Positions 25,401 through 34,306 of a stretch of 64,000 nt of DNA are shown here, one piece after another. The translations under genes and the position numbers were made by a program. Positions within the stretch are counted from its first letter, which is position 1; each line of letters begins with the position of its first letter. The notes below the pieces were generated by a model that saw only the letters and a list, made by a program, of their open reading frames with translations, did no database searches and had not been told where the DNA came from. The stretch lies in the NCBI RefSeq assembly GCF_000741695.1, contig NZ_JGZK01000001.1, forward strand, positions 1-64,000, written 5' to 3'. The stretch comes from Bifidobacterium reuteri DSM 23975 (GTDB lineage: Bacteria; Actinomycetota; Actinomycetes; Actinomycetales; Bifidobacteriaceae).

Positions 25401-27572
25401 TGGGCGCCGACCGCCACCAAGGTGACGCTGCGCCTGTACGCCGACTCCACCGATCCGAAGGCAGCGCAGACCGACGCCGTGACGCTGGAGAAGTCCGGCA
25501 AGAAGGGCGTGTGGACGTTCACCGTGGACAAGGATCTCAAGGATTACGCCTACGACTACGAGCTGACCTTCGCCGACGGCACGGTAAACACGTCCGCCGA
25601 CCCGTACGCGACCGCCGCCGTGGCCAACGGCGAGCGATCCGTCGTGCTCTCCGACAAGGAGAAGGGCGATGCCGGCAAGCGCATGGCGTCGTTCAGCAAG
25701 CCGACCGACGCGATCATCACCGAGGCGAACGTTCGTGACATGACCATCAACCCGAACTCCGGCGTCTCCGAAGCCAATCGCGGCAAGTATCTCGGCTTCG
25801 TCGAGGAGGGCACCACGGTCGACGGCAAGCAGGGCGCGGCGCCCACCGGCATCGACTACCTCAAGTCGCTCGGCGTGACGCATGTGCAGATCATGCCCGT
25901 CTACGACTACGGTTCCGTGGATGAGACCGGCGATCTGAGCTACGGCGCGCAGTACAACTGGGGCTACGATCCGGAGAACTACAACGTGCCGGAAGGCTCG
26001 TACTCCTCCGACCCGAGTGACCCGAGCGCTCGCGTCAAGGAAATGAAGCAGATGGTCTCCGGGCTGCACAAGAACGGCCTGTACGTGGTGATGGATGTGG
26101 TCTACAACCACGTCTACAACGCCTCCGAACACGCCTTCAACAAGACCGTGCCTGGCTACTACTTCCGCTACGACGCCAATGGCAACCTGACCAACGGCTC
26201 CGGCTGCGGCAACGACGTGGCTTCCGAGCGTGCGATGGTCCGTAAGTACATCGTCGATTCCGTGAAGTACTGGGCGACCGAGTACAACGTGGACGGCTTC
26301 CGCTTCGACCTCATGGGTCTGATTGACCAGACCACCATGAATCAGGTGCGTGCGGCACTTGACGAGATCGATCCGTCGATTCTCGTCATCGGCGAAGGCT
26401 GGGATATGACTGACGCCATTGGCAACCAGGAAACCACGCAGCCCAATGCCTCCAAGGTCAAGGGCGTGGCGTTCTTCAACGACTCCCTGCGCGACGCGAT
26501 CAAGGGTAGCGTGTTCTCCGACGAGGACACCGGCTTCATCGCCGGCAAGGCCGACAAGGAGAACCTCATCACCACCAACGTGCTCGGCTGCAACAACAAG
26601 CGCGAGGGCATCGATGAGAACGGCCACTGCAACAACGGCACCGCCGACACGAACTACGGCGGCGCGGATCAGGTGGTGCAGTACGTCGAGATCCACGACA
26701 ACCTGACCTTGTACGACAAGCTGGTCAAGAGCGCGCCCAACGACTCCGAGGAGACGCGACTCGCTCGCGCCAAGCTCGCCGACTCGCTGATTCTGCTCTC
26801 GCAGGGCATCACCGACATGCAGTTCGGCCAGGAGTTTCTGCGCACCAAGGGCGGCAATGGCAACAGCTACAACGCCGGCGACGCGGTGAACGCCATCGAC
26901 TGGAACCGCACGGTCGAGCAGGCGGGTTCCGTGAACTATGTGAAGGGCCTGATCGCCCTGCGCAAGTCCATCAAGAACCTGCACCTGAGCAGCTATGATG
27001 ACATCGCCAAGAACATGACGGTGCTGCAGCAGTCCGACGGCGTGGTGGCCTACCAGCTGAAGGACGGCAGCGACACGTATGTGGTGGTGTTCAACGCCAA
27101 CGAATCGGCCGCAACGGTCGAGGCCGTGCCGGCTGGCAAGTACACCGTGCTGGCCGCCGATGGCAAGGTGACGGAGACGCAGGATAAGAATGCTGCAACC
27201 ACCGTGGGCGCTGACGGCTACCAGGCCGGAGCGCTCGCCGCTGCCGTGCTCAAGGCCGGCGTCGACGATGATTCGACCAAGCCCGATGGCGGCAAGGACG
27301 ATAACCAGTCGGGCGGCACCGCCACCCCGGGTACTCCGGGCGATAGTGGCAACGGCAATGGTCAGACCGGTGACGGCAACGCCTCCAGCGGCGCATCCGA
27401 CACCGCGGCCGGCCAATCCCAGCAGTTCGGCGCTGCCGCTCTGCCCAACACCGGCGTAGCCCTGTCCGTCATGGCGGTCGCCGTATTGGTGATGACCGCT
27501 GCCGGCATGCTGTTGCAGCGGTTCTCCAGGGGCGGCAATGCCGTCAACAGTAAGGAGGGCTCCGAACAGTAG
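22482..27572 (+). CDS. apuB: Cell-wall-anchored amylopullulanase
   Basis: 1696 residues, exported and sortase-anchored, with two active sites. Signal peptide 1-38 (ends ALPASADE). Alpha-amylase GH13 domain about 45-510: GFRVDAVKH (Asp227), FEQEVIG (Glu260), TNWDTE (Asp328). Starch-binding modules follow: CBM25-like about 534-620, then two CBM41-like about 645-740 and 745-865. A linker domain, a CBM48-like segment near 970 and the GH13_14 pullulanase complete it: NWGYDPENYNVPEGSY, FRFDLMGL (Asp1276), GEGW (Glu1305), EIHDNLT (Asp1406). Gly/Asn/Asp-rich spacer, then LPNTG at 1654 with a hydrophobic helix and a short tail. It degrades alpha-1,4 and alpha-1,6 bonds of starch, glycogen and pullulan at the cell surface. 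Matches the well-studied B. breve ApuB in layout and size. Start 22482 follows GAGAAAGGACTC. Confidence 0.96.
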   Translation: MAVRRFSSLAKRLAVTGIAVAMSATTLVALPASADETEANAQARTSVGAPGDVIAIAFQTNWNSVAKECTEAYGPEGVAYVQVSPPMESIQGTEWWTSYQPVSYKLDSKLGTEAEFKTMIATCNAAGVEIIADSVINHTTGADQGEGTGVAGSKYDGEGNFPAIPYTKENFHDCTKNIGDYTNADEVQNCRLTSLQDLDTSQEYVQDKLADYMNRLLDLGVYGFRVDAVKHIATADVAAIKAKLAEKSGRNADDIFFEQEVIGNASEAAEIQPSNYVANGKVSEFNFTNHLSVAFAGDITDASKGLAKVGGDGWVSSDKAAVWVTNWDTERGSAITYKKGSKYLLANAFMLAYDYGQPHIYSGYYFDNSDDGAPGATETSVPDMECPTDGSMTSGTWQCAERWTAIRGMIGFHNAVNGTDVTNWKAYDTNVLGFGRGDVGYLALNNSADDSKQTFQTSLPAGEYCNVYATGDCSATVTVEDDGTFDATLAKNSAIAIYAGATKDSWTGTTKSDPSDPDLSVNDETKKAAADTSRTIYYKLPDGWKQAYLHYGIDGWAEQGHELMADAGNGWVKFTVDPKGKSFEYVFTDGGDNWDNPNGGGNYTAQGHWTAVADHEASAGVPSDVQSYQPKTKVIVHYKPAEGDTVADRGVYMWGTDKNGDSLAGAWHAFTGEDSYGKVFETTIDGAYDAAKIGVIVTTEGWDKVGGDRNIDGSTGTAEIWVDGTNPDETLTEAPDGYKKAANQIDVTIHYHRLADDYTSEDGMKAWDIWGWADGVNGAAYPFTEHDDYGLIAKYTLKGSGMSTPQFIVRYGGDSWEGKDPNDENRTIPQSAITVNADGTASAEIWLVQGDTTIYTNGTLYDAKGTIVSAEMTDFNTITVKLNKALTIDKPADAVSVEGAKIKDVKASGNTVTITTADNLDVTKAYKVTIEDYGTQNVSLGAVVRSDAFDKKYAYDGDDLGVTYKAEKSTFKLWAPTATKVTLRLYADSTDPKAAQTDAVTLEKSGKKGVWTFTVDKDLKDYAYDYELTFADGTVNTSADPYATAAVANGERSVVLSDKEKGDAGKRMASFSKPTDAIITEANVRDMTINPNSGVSEANRGKYLGFVEEGTTVDGKQGAAPTGIDYLKSLGVTHVQIMPVYDYGSVDETGDLSYGAQYNWGYDPENYNVPEGSYSSDPSDPSARVKEMKQMVSGLHKNGLYVVMDVVYNHVYNASEHAFNKTVPGYYFRYDANGNLTNGSGCGNDVASERAMVRKYIVDSVKYWATEYNVDGFRFDLMGLIDQTTMNQVRAALDEIDPSILVIGEGWDMTDAIGNQETTQPNASKVKGVAFFNDSLRDAIKGSVFSDEDTGFIAGKADKENLITTNVLGCNNKREGIDENGHCNNGTADTNYGGADQVVQYVEIHDNLTLYDKLVKSAPNDSEETRLARAKLADSLILLSQGITDMQFGQEFLRTKGGNGNSYNAGDAVNAIDWNRTVEQAGSVNYVKGLIALRKSIKNLHLSSYDDIAKNMTVLQQSDGVVAYQLKDGSDTYVVVFNANESAATVEAVPAGKYTVLAADGKVTETQDKNAATTVGADGYQAGALAAAVLKAGVDDDSTKPDGGKDDNQSGGTATPGTPGDSGNGNGQTGDGNASSGASDTAAGQSQQFGAAALPNTGVALSVMAVAVLVMTAAGMLLQRFSRGGNAVNSKEGSEQ

Positions 27573-27592
27573 TCCACACCGCGTCAGTTGCT

Positions 27593-27636
27593 GAGTGCCC
27601 CCGCTGGCGGGGGCTGTCGGCGAAGCTGACTGGGGG
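27593..27636 (+). repeat. Palindromic two-hairpin repeat after apuB
   Basis: GCCCCCGC-tggc-GGGGGC, then GTCGGCGAAGCTGAC and TGGGGGTGG. It directly follows apuB, where no ordinary terminator is visible. Confidence 0.8.
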
Positions 27637-27659
27637 TGGCTCAGAGCCGCTCCAAAAAA

Positions 27660-27740
27660 CCTGAGCCTACATCGCTCAACTTTTGTGATGAATTTGGGAA
27701 TAGAACTTGCCAAACAGAAGTTGAGTGATGTAGGCTCAAG
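27660..27740 (+). promoter_or_regulatory. Two HspR-binding (HAIR-like) sites in inverted arrangement
   Basis: Site 1 (27660-27680): CCTGAGC-N7-GCTCAAC. Site 2 (27720-27740): GTTGAGT-N7-GCTCAAG. Both follow the HAIR pattern CTTGAGT-N7-ACTCAAG known for HspR. The two sites are near-perfect reverse complements including the N7 (CTACATC/GATGTAG), which is not required by the HAIR consensus. A further half site, CTTGAGC, is at 27771. HspR is the last gene of this operon, so feedback repression is expected. Confidence 0.8.
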
Positions 27741-27818
27741 TTTTGGAAGGCCCAAGAACCAACCAAGGAACTTGAGCGAACAACGTAAGAACAAACGAAT
27801 AATTAAGGAGCACACATT

Positions 27819-29711
27819 ATGGCACGTGCAGTTGGTATCGATCTGGGCACCACGAATTCCTGCATCGCTACGCTGGAAGGTGGCGAGCCCGCCGTTATCG
27901 TCAACGCTGAGGGCATGCGCACCACCCCGTCCGTGGTCGCGTTCTCCAAGTCCGGCGAAATCCTCGTCGGCGAGGTGGCCAAGCGTCAGGCTGTGACCAA
28001 CGTTGACCGCACTATTTCTTCTGTCAAGCGTCACATGGGCACTGACTGGACCGTCGACATCGACGGCAAGAAGTGGACCCCGCAGGAGATTTCCGCACAG
28101 ATTCTGATGAAGCTGAAGAGGGACGCTGAGGCTTACCTCGGTGAGCCCGTCACCGATGCTGTCATCACCTGCCCGGCATACTTCAACGATGCCCAGCGTC
28201 AGGCCACCAAGGACGCCGGCAAGATCGCAGGCCTGAACGTTCTGCGTATCATCAACGAGCCGACCGCAGCTGCTCTGGCCTACGGTCTGGAGAAGGGCAA
28301 GGAAGACGAGCGCATCCTGGTCTTCGACCTCGGCGGCGGCACCTTCGATGTCTCCCTGCTGGAGATCGGCAAGGACGACGACGGCTTCTCCACCATTCAG
28401 GTGCAGGCCACCAACGGCGACAACCACCTCGGTGGCGATGACTGGGATCAGAAGGTCATCGACTGGCTGGTCGGCGAAGTCAAGAACAAGTACGGCGTTG
28501 ACCTGTCCAAGGACAAGATCGCTCTGCAGCGCCTGAAGGAAGCCGCTGAACAGGCCAAGAAGGAGCTGTCCTCCTCGACCAGCACCTCCATCTCCATGCA
28601 GTACCTGGCCATGACCCCTGACGGCACCCCGGTGCACCTGGACGAGACCCTGACCCGTGCGCACTTCGAGGAAATGACCTCCGACCTGCTGGGCCGCTGC
28701 CGCACGCCGTTCAACAACGTGCTGCACGACGCCGGCATCTCCGTGAGCGACATCGACCACGTGGTGCTCGTCGGTGGTTCCACTCGTATGCCCGCCGTCA
28801 AGGACTTGGTCAAGGAACTCACCGGTGGTAAGGAAGCGAACCAGTCCGTGAACCCGGATGAGGTTGTGGCTGTCGGCGCTGCCGTGCAGTCCGGCGTCAT
28901 CAAGGGCGACCGCAAGGACGTCCTGCTGATCGATGTGACCCCGCTGTCCCTCGGCATCGAAACCAAGGGCGGCATCATGACCAAGCTCATCGACCGTAAC
29001 ACCGCCATTCCTACCAAGCGTTCCGAGGTCTTCTCCACCGCCGAGGACAACCAGCCGTCCGTGCTGATCCAGGTCTACCAGGGCGAGCGTGAGTTCGCCC
29101 GCGACAACAAGCCGCTGGGTACCTTCGAGCTGACTGGCATCGCTCCGGCTCCGCGTGGCGTCCCGCAGATCGAGGTCACCTTCGACATCGATGCCAACGG
29201 CATCGTGCACGTGTCCGCCAAGGACAAGGGCACTGGCAAGGAGCAGTCGATGACCATCACCGGTGGTTCCGGCCTGCCGAAGGACGAGATCGACCGCATG
29301 GTCAAGGAGGCCGAGGCTCACGAGGCCGAGGACAAGAAGCGCAAGGAGGATGCCGAGACCCGCAACCAGGCCGAGGCGTTCGCCTACAGCACTGAGAAGC
29401 TCGTCAACGACAACAAGGAGAAGCTCTCCGACGACATCGTCAAGGAAGTCACCGACAAGGTCAACGCTCTGAAGGAATCCCTGAAGGGTGACGACGTCGA
29501 GAAGGTCAAGACCGCGCAGACCGAGCTGATGACCGCCGCCCAGAAGATCGGCCAGGTGCTGTACGCCCAGCAGGGCGCTGAAGGCGCCGCAGCTGGCGCT
29601 GGTGCAGCCGGTGCCGCTGGCGCGTCCGCCGGCTCCGCCTCCTCTTCCTCTGACGATGACACCGTCGAGGCCGAGGTCGTGGACGACGATGACGACAAGG
29701 ACAACAAGTGA
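27819..29711 (+). CDS. dnaK: Molecular chaperone DnaK (Hsp70)
   Basis: 630 residues. Hsp70 signatures IDLGTTNS (residues 6-13), [16 protein letters not shown] (about 168-183) and [13 protein letters not shown] (about 313-325); substrate-binding domain and helical lid follow, ending in an Ala/Gly-rich then acidic tail ([19 protein letters not shown]). ATP-driven folding chaperone of the cytoplasm. First gene of dnaK-grpE-dnaJ-hspR with AAGGAG before its ATG; its stop codon overlaps the grpE start (TGATG). Codon use is highly biased, as expected for an abundant protein. Confidence 0.98.
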   Translation: MARAVGIDLGTTNSCIATLEGGEPAVIVNAEGMRTTPSVVAFSKSGEILVGEVAKRQAVTNVDRTISSVKRHMGTDWTVDIDGKKWTPQEISAQILMKLKRDAEAYLGEPVTDAVITCPAYFNDAQRQATKDAGKIAGLNVLRIINEPTAAALAYGLEKGKEDERILVFDLGGGTFDVSLLEIGKDDDGFSTIQVQATNGDNHLGGDDWDQKVIDWLVGEVKNKYGVDLSKDKIALQRLKEAAEQAKKELSSSTSTSISMQYLAMTPDGTPVHLDETLTRAHFEEMTSDLLGRCRTPFNNVLHDAGISVSDIDHVVLVGGSTRMPAVKDLVKELTGGKEANQSVNPDEVVAVGAAVQSGVIKGDRKDVLLIDVTPLSLGIETKGGIMTKLIDRNTAIPTKRSEVFSTAEDNQPSVLIQVYQGEREFARDNKPLGTFELTGIAPAPRGVPQIEVTFDIDANGIVHVSAKDKGTGKEQSMTITGGSGLPKDEIDRMVKEAEAHEAEDKKRKEDAETRNQAEAFAYSTEKLVNDNKEKLSDDIVKEVTDKVNALKESLKGDDVEKVKTAQTELMTAAQKIGQVLYAQQGAEGAAAGAGAAGAAGASAGSASSSSDDDTVEAEVVDDDDDKDNK

Positions 29712-30502
29712 TGTCCGACTTCAATAAGGACGACTACCTGAACGACCTGCCCAACGCAGACGATCTGGCCGCCGCCTCCTCGGCTCCCTCTGACGAGGGA
29801 GCCGAGGAGGCGAATGCCGCGACTGAGGGAGAGAAGCCGGCCGACTCTGCCACTTCGGCTCCCTCTGATGAGGGAGCTGGCGCGGCGAATGCCGCGACTG
29901 AGGGAGAGACCCCGGCTAACTCCGCCACTTCTGATGCCGCTGGCGCAGCGCACACCGCGAACTCCGCCACTTCGGCTCCCTCTGATGAGGGAGCTGGCGC
30001 GGCGAATGCCGCGACTGAGGGAGAGACCCCGACAGACGACAAGAAGCCGGCCGACGGCGACACCCTCACTCCGCTTGGCAAGGCCAAGAAGGAGGCAGCC
30101 GACTACCTTGAGGCGCTGCAACGCGAACGTGCGGAGTTCATCAACTACCGCAATCGCGCGCAGAAGGAACAGGAGCGCTTCCGTCAGCACGGCATCATCG
30201 ACGTGCTGACCGCGTTGCTGCCGGCATTGGACGATATCGATCGCATCCGCGAACACAGCGAGATGGACGATTCGTTCAAGGCTGTCGCCACCAAGATCGA
30301 CAAGGCGTTCGAGAAGTTCGGCGTCGAGAAGTTCGGCGAAAAGGGTGAGGACTTCGACCCCACCAAGCACGAGGCCATCCTGCACAAGCCGGATGACTCT
30401 GCCGAGAAGGAAACCGTCGATACCGTGGTCGAGGCCGGCTACCGCATCGGCGACCGCGTCATCCGCGCCGCCCGCGTAGTAGTAGTCTCCCCCCACAACT
30501 GA
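29711..30502 (+). CDS. grpE: Nucleotide exchange factor GrpE with repeat-derived N-terminus
   Basis: 263 residues. The GrpE core (coiled coil from about residue 120, KKEAADYLEALQRERAEFINYRNRAQKE, then the beta-rich head ending GYRIGDRVIRAARVVV) exchanges ADP for ATP on DnaK. The N-terminal 110 residues are disordered and contain three copies of an 18-codon unit APSDEGAGAANAATEGE, which are the translation of the palindromic repeat at 29780-29833, 29855-29908 and 29972-30025. GrpE proteins have variable acidic N-terminal tails, which could tolerate such insertions. The start overlaps the dnaK stop. Confidence 0.95.
   Translation: MSDFNKDDYLNDLPNADDLAAASSAPSDEGAEEANAATEGEKPADSATSAPSDEGAGAANAATEGETPANSATSDAAGAAHTANSATSAPSDEGAGAANAATEGETPTDDKKPADGDTLTPLGKAKKEAADYLEALQRERAEFINYRNRAQKEQERFRQHGIIDVLTALLPALDDIDRIREHSEMDDSFKAVATKIDKAFEKFGVEKFGEKGEDFDPTKHEAILHKPDDSAEKETVDTVVEAGYRIGDRVIRAARVVVVSPHN
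29780..30025 (+). repeat. Three in-frame palindromic repeats inside grpE
   Basis: Copies of 54 bp at 29780-29833, 29855-29908 and 29972-30025: GGCTCCCTC-tgac/tgatg-GAGGGAGC, a second arm pair around GGCGAATGCC, then GACTGAGGGAGAG. Each is 18 codons long and in the same frame. Copies 2 and 3 are nearly identical, suggesting local duplication. Confidence 0.85.
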
Positions 30503-30530
30503 TCCCCGCTCAGGCGGCTCAAACATTCAC

Positions 30531-30562
30531 AGTGCTTAGTGCTTCCTAAAGCACTAAGCACT
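30531..30562 (+). promoter_or_regulatory. Perfect 14-bp stem-loop between grpE and dnaJ
   Basis: AGTGCTTAGTGCTT (30531-30544) and AAGCACTAAGCACT (30549-30562) with a 4-base loop; each arm is itself a tandem of GTGCTTA. No T-run, so a processing or stabilising stem (or an operator) is more likely than a terminator. Confidence 0.5.
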
Positions 30563-30596
30563 TCACTAATACAGACTTTTACGAAAGGAGACATGA

Positions 30597-31622
30597 ATGG
30601 CTGAGAATGAATGGCTGAACAAAGACTTCTACAAAGTCCTTGGTGTCTCCAAGGACGCTACTGAAGCCGAAATCACCAAGGCCTACCGCAAGCTGGCCCG
30701 CAAGTACCATCCTGATCTGAACAAGACCAAGGAAGCCGAGGAGAAGTTCAAGGACATCTCCGAGCCGTATGACGTGCTGAGCAACAAGAACGAACGCCAG
30801 AAGTACGATGCGATTCGCCAGTTCGGCATGGGCGGTGCCCGCTTCGCCGGTGGCTCCGGTTCGGGCGGTTTTGACGCCTCCGGCTTCTCCGACATTTTCG
30901 GCTCCATGTTCGGCAATGCGTCGGGCATGGGCGGCAATGGTTCGCGTATCCGCTTCTCCACGTCGGGCGGCGGCAATCCGAACCTGAACGATATCTTCTC
31001 CATGTTCGGCGGTGCCGCCGGTCAGGGTGCAGGCGCGCAATTTGGCGGTCAATCGCCGTACGGCAACGCCGGTGGCTACGGCTATGAGGAGGCGCCGCGC
31101 CCCGAGAACGGCGAGGACCGCAACTCCAAGATCAGCCTGACACTGCGCCAGGCGGTCAAGGGCGCGACCGTGTCCCTGTCCGTCGATGGCAAGAAGTTCA
31201 AGGCCCACGTGCCTGCAGGCGTCAAGGACGGTCAGAAGATCAAGCTGGCGGGCAAGGGCAAGCCGGGCATCAACGGCGGTCATGCGGGCGACCTGTACCT
31301 GCATGTCACCGTCAAGCCGGACGACACTTACTCCATGCGCGGTCATGACATCGTCATGGATTTGCCGGTGACCGTCGGTCAGGCTGTGGCCGGCGCCAAG
31401 GTCGAGGCCAAGGACATCGACGGCAATCCGGTCACATTCAAGGTGCCTGCGGGTTCCAGCTCCGGTGCTGAAGTCAAGCTTGCAGGGCTCGGCGTCAAGC
31501 GTGGCAGCGAGACAGGCGACCTGATTGGTCGTGTGCAGATCATGGTTCCCGCCAAGCCGGGGCTCATGCTCAAGCACGTCGCCAAGGAATTCGACGAAAA
31601 AGCCGGCGACTACCTCGCCTGA
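30597..31622 (+). CDS. dnaJ: DnaJ-type co-chaperone without zinc finger
   Basis: 341 residues. J-domain at the N-terminus with the essential His-Pro-Asp (RKYHPDLNK, about 36-44), then a long Gly/Phe/Ser-rich region (about 80-165) and the two C-terminal beta-sandwich domains. There are no CxxCxGxG repeats, in fact no cysteine, so this is a class B (CbpA-like) J-protein that stimulates DnaK ATPase without the zinc centre. Such a form in the dnaK operon and a separate zinc-finger DnaJ elsewhere is usual in bifidobacteria and other actinobacteria. Start has GAAAGGAG upstream. Confidence 0.95.
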   Translation: MAENEWLNKDFYKVLGVSKDATEAEITKAYRKLARKYHPDLNKTKEAEEKFKDISEPYDVLSNKNERQKYDAIRQFGMGGARFAGGSGSGGFDASGFSDIFGSMFGNASGMGGNGSRIRFSTSGGGNPNLNDIFSMFGGAAGQGAGAQFGGQSPYGNAGGYGYEEAPRPENGEDRNSKISLTLRQAVKGATVSLSVDGKKFKAHVPAGVKDGQKIKLAGKGKPGINGGHAGDLYLHVTVKPDDTYSMRGHDIVMDLPVTVGQAVAGAKVEAKDIDGNPVTFKVPAGSSSGAEVKLAGLGVKRGSETGDLIGRVQIMVPAKPGLMLKHVAKEFDEKAGDYLA

Positions 31623-31687
31623 CCCGCACGGTCGCCGTCCGCGCACGAAGTACACACAGCAACACAACAATCAGTGGGAGGCGCATC

Positions 31688-32272
31688 ATGGCGCGAGTCA
31701 ATCAGATTCGGCAGTTGTACGCCATGTGCGCCACCGCGTTGGTGCTGGGTCGCGCCGACCTTGATGGGGCTGACGACGTCGGCTTCGACATCGAACTGCC
31801 CATTTTCACTGTCGGCCAGGCCGCCGAGCTGGCCAACATCCATCCCCAGACCCTTCGCCAATACGACCGTCTGGGGCTGGTCCGTCCGCAGCGCACCGGT
31901 GGCGGCGCCCGCCGCTACTGCCTGCGCGATATCGCCCGCTTGGCACATGCCCAGCGCCTGAGCCAGGACGAGGGCATCAATCTTTCCGGCATCGCACGCA
32001 TTCTGGAACTCGAAGAGGAGAACCGCCAGTTGCGTCGCGAGGTCAAGCGCATGCAGGCCGGCGATCAGGAAAGCGTGTTCGCGGCCGGACGCGACGGCAA
32101 TATTGTCGAAGTGCAACGCTCCAATCGCGCTCGTTTGTGGCGCAACGCGATTCATCACGAAACCCGCGAGCTGCCGGGGCGCGATACCTTTGCAATGGCT
32201 GATGGCGGCTCGCGTGCGTCTAATCCTGATGCCGCCGCCGATTCCAAATCCATGGTCCTCTGGAGCTGGTGA
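31688..32272 (+). CDS. hspR: HspR heat-shock repressor
   Basis: 194 residues, MerR-type winged helix: FTVGQAAELANIHPQTLRQYDRLGLVRP, about residues 38-65, then RRYCLRDIARLAHAQRLSQDEGINLSGIARIL and a coiled coil (LELEEENRQLRREVKRM). HspR represses the dnaK operon through HAIR sites (see 27660-27740) and is thought to use DnaK as co-repressor. Last gene of the operon. The C-terminal 60 residues are variable. The start at 31688 is preceded by GGGAGGCGC. Confidence 0.95.
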   Translation: MARVNQIRQLYAMCATALVLGRADLDGADDVGFDIELPIFTVGQAAELANIHPQTLRQYDRLGLVRPQRTGGGARRYCLRDIARLAHAQRLSQDEGINLSGIARILELEEENRQLRREVKRMQAGDQESVFAAGRDGNIVEVQRSNRARLWRNAIHHETRELPGRDTFAMADGGSRASNPDAAADSKSMVLWSW

Positions 32273-32276
32273 GTAG

Positions 32277-32403
32277 GGAAAACCCATGATGTAGGGATTC
32301 TTGCATGGCATAAAAGTCAGAAATGGCTTTATTCCGCCGTTTTGCATCCCTGCATCATGGACGGTTCCCTACATCGTGCACAAATCCCTACATCATGGGC
32401 CGC
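32277..32403. repeat. Alternating-orientation motif array (CCCTACATCATGGG type), locus 2
   Basis: Left: CCCATGATGTAGGG (32282-32295) and CTTGCATGGCATAAAAG. Core: AAATGGCTTTATTCCGCC (about 32321-32338). Right, inverted: CATCCCTGCATCATGG, TTCCCTACATCGTGC and TCCCTACATCATGGG (to 32401). Core and motif match loci at 3622-3787 and 41752-41906. Confidence 0.75.
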
Positions 32404-32504
32404 AACGCCGCGCTGTCCCATCCGGTTGGTGCAATGGACTAAGCAAATACAGCAAGTACATGTAGCTCTTGTGGCTTTGCGAAAGCCCGCGAATGGAGGA
32501 AGCC

Positions 32505-33176
32505 ATGCTGCTCAAGGCCGTATTCTGGGATCTGGACGGCACACTCATTGATTCGGAGCCGCTGTGGCATGACGGCGAGATCGAAATCGCCCATGCCAAT
32601 GGCGGTGACTGGAACGAGGACCTCGGTTGGATGTGCTCCGGCACGCCGGTGCCGAACGTGGCGCGCAACATGATCGAACGCGGATGCACGTTGAGTGTCG
32701 AGGAGATTGACAAGCAGCTCAAGGACTATGTCTACAACGCGGAGGTGGCGCATCTGCCGTGGATTCCCGGCGTGCGCGAGGTGTTGCATTCGCTGAAGGA
32801 CGCCGGCATCCCCTCGATGCTGGTCACCACGTCGCCTCGCCGTATGGCCGAGAACATCATGAAACAGTCGGAAGGGCTGTTCGCCGGCTATGTCTGCGGC
32901 GATGATCCGTACGAGCATAAGCCGAATCCTGCGCCATACCTGGCCGCCGCTGCCAAGCTCGGCATCGCCGAGGAGGACATGCCCAAGTGCGTGGTGCTGG
33001 AGGATTCCGCGTCGGGCTTGAAGGCGGGCGCCGCATCCGGTGCCACGCTGATCGCCCAGACCGGTTGGATTCGCACGGACAACTCCGGTCTCGGCCAGTT
33101 CGCCTCCATCGATTCATACGATGGCATCGACGCCGCCGCGCTGGATGGCTTCGTGAAGCAGCGGCTCGCCGGCTGA
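32505..33176 (+). CDS. HAD-superfamily hydrolase (beta-phosphoglucomutase/phosphatase-like)
   Basis: 223 residues. Motif I VFWDLDGTLIDSE with both catalytic Asp (DxD), motif II near SMLVTTSPRRM, Lys in EHKPNPAPYL and motif III CVVLEDSASGLKAG. The cap domain and size fit subfamily I phosphatases such as phosphoglycolate phosphatase or beta-phosphoglucomutase; the substrate is not predictable. Start 32505 has GGAGGAAGCC immediately upstream; ATG 32493 is an alternative. Stands alone between the hspR operon and dedA. Confidence 0.88.
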   Translation: MLLKAVFWDLDGTLIDSEPLWHDGEIEIAHANGGDWNEDLGWMCSGTPVPNVARNMIERGCTLSVEEIDKQLKDYVYNAEVAHLPWIPGVREVLHSLKDAGIPSMLVTTSPRRMAENIMKQSEGLFAGYVCGDDPYEHKPNPAPYLAAAAKLGIAEEDMPKCVVLEDSASGLKAGAASGATLIAQTGWIRTDNSGLGQFASIDSYDGIDAAALDGFVKQRLAG

Positions 33177-33399
33177 AACGCCGCTTCGCCGGGCGGTCTT
33201 TTGCCAACGAACTTCTGTCGCGGCATAATAATGCTGGTTATTAGCGATGGCTTAGTGTGGACGTCGTAGGTTTGATGTGGCCTGCTGGTAGGGTGGTTGA
33301 CGGTTTCAGCGCGAGTGTCCAAGAGGTTGATTCCGGCTGGGCGAGGCGCTGCATATTGATTGCGAATACTGGTTTCACAAGATAGTTCATAGGAACAGC

Positions 33400-34149
33400 A
33401 TGGGTTTTGTACATTTTATCGTTGAGTTGCTGAAGGATCCGCGCGCGGCCATCGCCGGTTGGATCGCCATGGGCGTGGCCCCGACCCTCGGATTCATCTT
33501 CCTGATCGTGTTCATCGAAACGGGTGTGGTCTTCTTCCCGTTCCTTCCGGGCGATTCTCTGCTGTTCGCCGCCGGTGTGTTCGCCGCGCCTGACGCGGTG
33601 ACAGGCAAGGCCGCGCTGCCGCTGTTCTACCTGCTGCCGGTGGTATGGTGCGCTCCGATCATCGGCGACCAGTGCAACTACTTCATCGGCCATTTCTTCG
33701 GCCGTCGCATCATCCAGTCCGGCAAGGTGAAGGCCTTGACTCCGGAGCGCTTGGCCAAGACCGAGGGCATGATCGAGAAGTGGGGTCCGCTGGCGGTGTT
33801 CCTGGGCCGCTTCTTCCCGTTCATCCGTACGTTCATGCCGTTCATTTCCGGCATTTCCGGCATGCGTTGGAGCCGGTTCACCCCGTTCTCGGTGCTCGGC
33901 GGCCTGACGTGGTCCACGCTGTTCACGCTGCTCGGATACTTCTTCGGCAACATCCCGGCTGTACAGGATCACTTCGAACTGGTCATCGTGCTGATTCTGC
34001 TGGTCTCGCTGGCCCCGACCATCATCGGCCTGTTCAAGGCCAAGTTCGGCAAGAAGAAGGCCGGTTCGGTGACCGGCGCGCACGTCAAGGTCACCGATTC
34101 CCAGCTGGATACGCTGGAATCCGGCATCGAAAACCTCGATAACAAGTGA
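33400..34149 (+). CDS. DedA-family membrane protein
   Basis: 249 residues, SNARE-associated/DedA (VTT) domain: several membrane helices, FFPFLPGDSLLFAAG near residue 45, GRFFPFIRTFMPFISGISGM near 145 with the conserved R and P pattern. DedA proteins are now linked to flipping of undecaprenyl phosphate or phosphatidylethanolamine, and to envelope and pH homeostasis. Start ATG 33400 (upstream AGGAACAGC). Followed by a strong terminator at 34181. Confidence 0.92.
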   Translation: MGFVHFIVELLKDPRAAIAGWIAMGVAPTLGFIFLIVFIETGVVFFPFLPGDSLLFAAGVFAAPDAVTGKAALPLFYLLPVVWCAPIIGDQCNYFIGHFFGRRIIQSGKVKALTPERLAKTEGMIEKWGPLAVFLGRFFPFIRTFMPFISGISGMRWSRFTPFSVLGGLTWSTLFTLLGYFFGNIPAVQDHFELVIVLILLVSLAPTIIGLFKAKFGKKKAGSVTGAHVKVTDSQLDTLESGIENLDNK

Positions 34150-34180
34150 TGCCCGCGATTGTCTTTCGCAGGTGATGCCC

Positions 34181-34215
34181 ACCGGTCAAACGTCATGTTT
34201 GGCCGGTTTTTCTTT
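34181..34215 (+). terminator. Rho-independent terminator of dedA
   Basis: ACCGGTCAAAC (34181-34191) pairs with GTTTGGCCGGT (34197-34207), 5-base loop, followed by TTTCTTTTT. Confidence 0.85.
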
Positions 34216-34306
34216 TTATCCACAAGTGCTGTGGATGACACGCCGGAATGTGGATAACTTGGCAAGCTAGAACCACATAGGTCGATTCGGGTTGTGCGGC
34301 ACATAT

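Noticed and set aside
23853-29321. A 1822-codon open frame on the minus strand across apuB and dnaK
   Set aside because: It is the antisense shadow of two well-supported genes with strong GC-rich codon bias; the translation is Val/Gly/His-rich with no recognisable domain.
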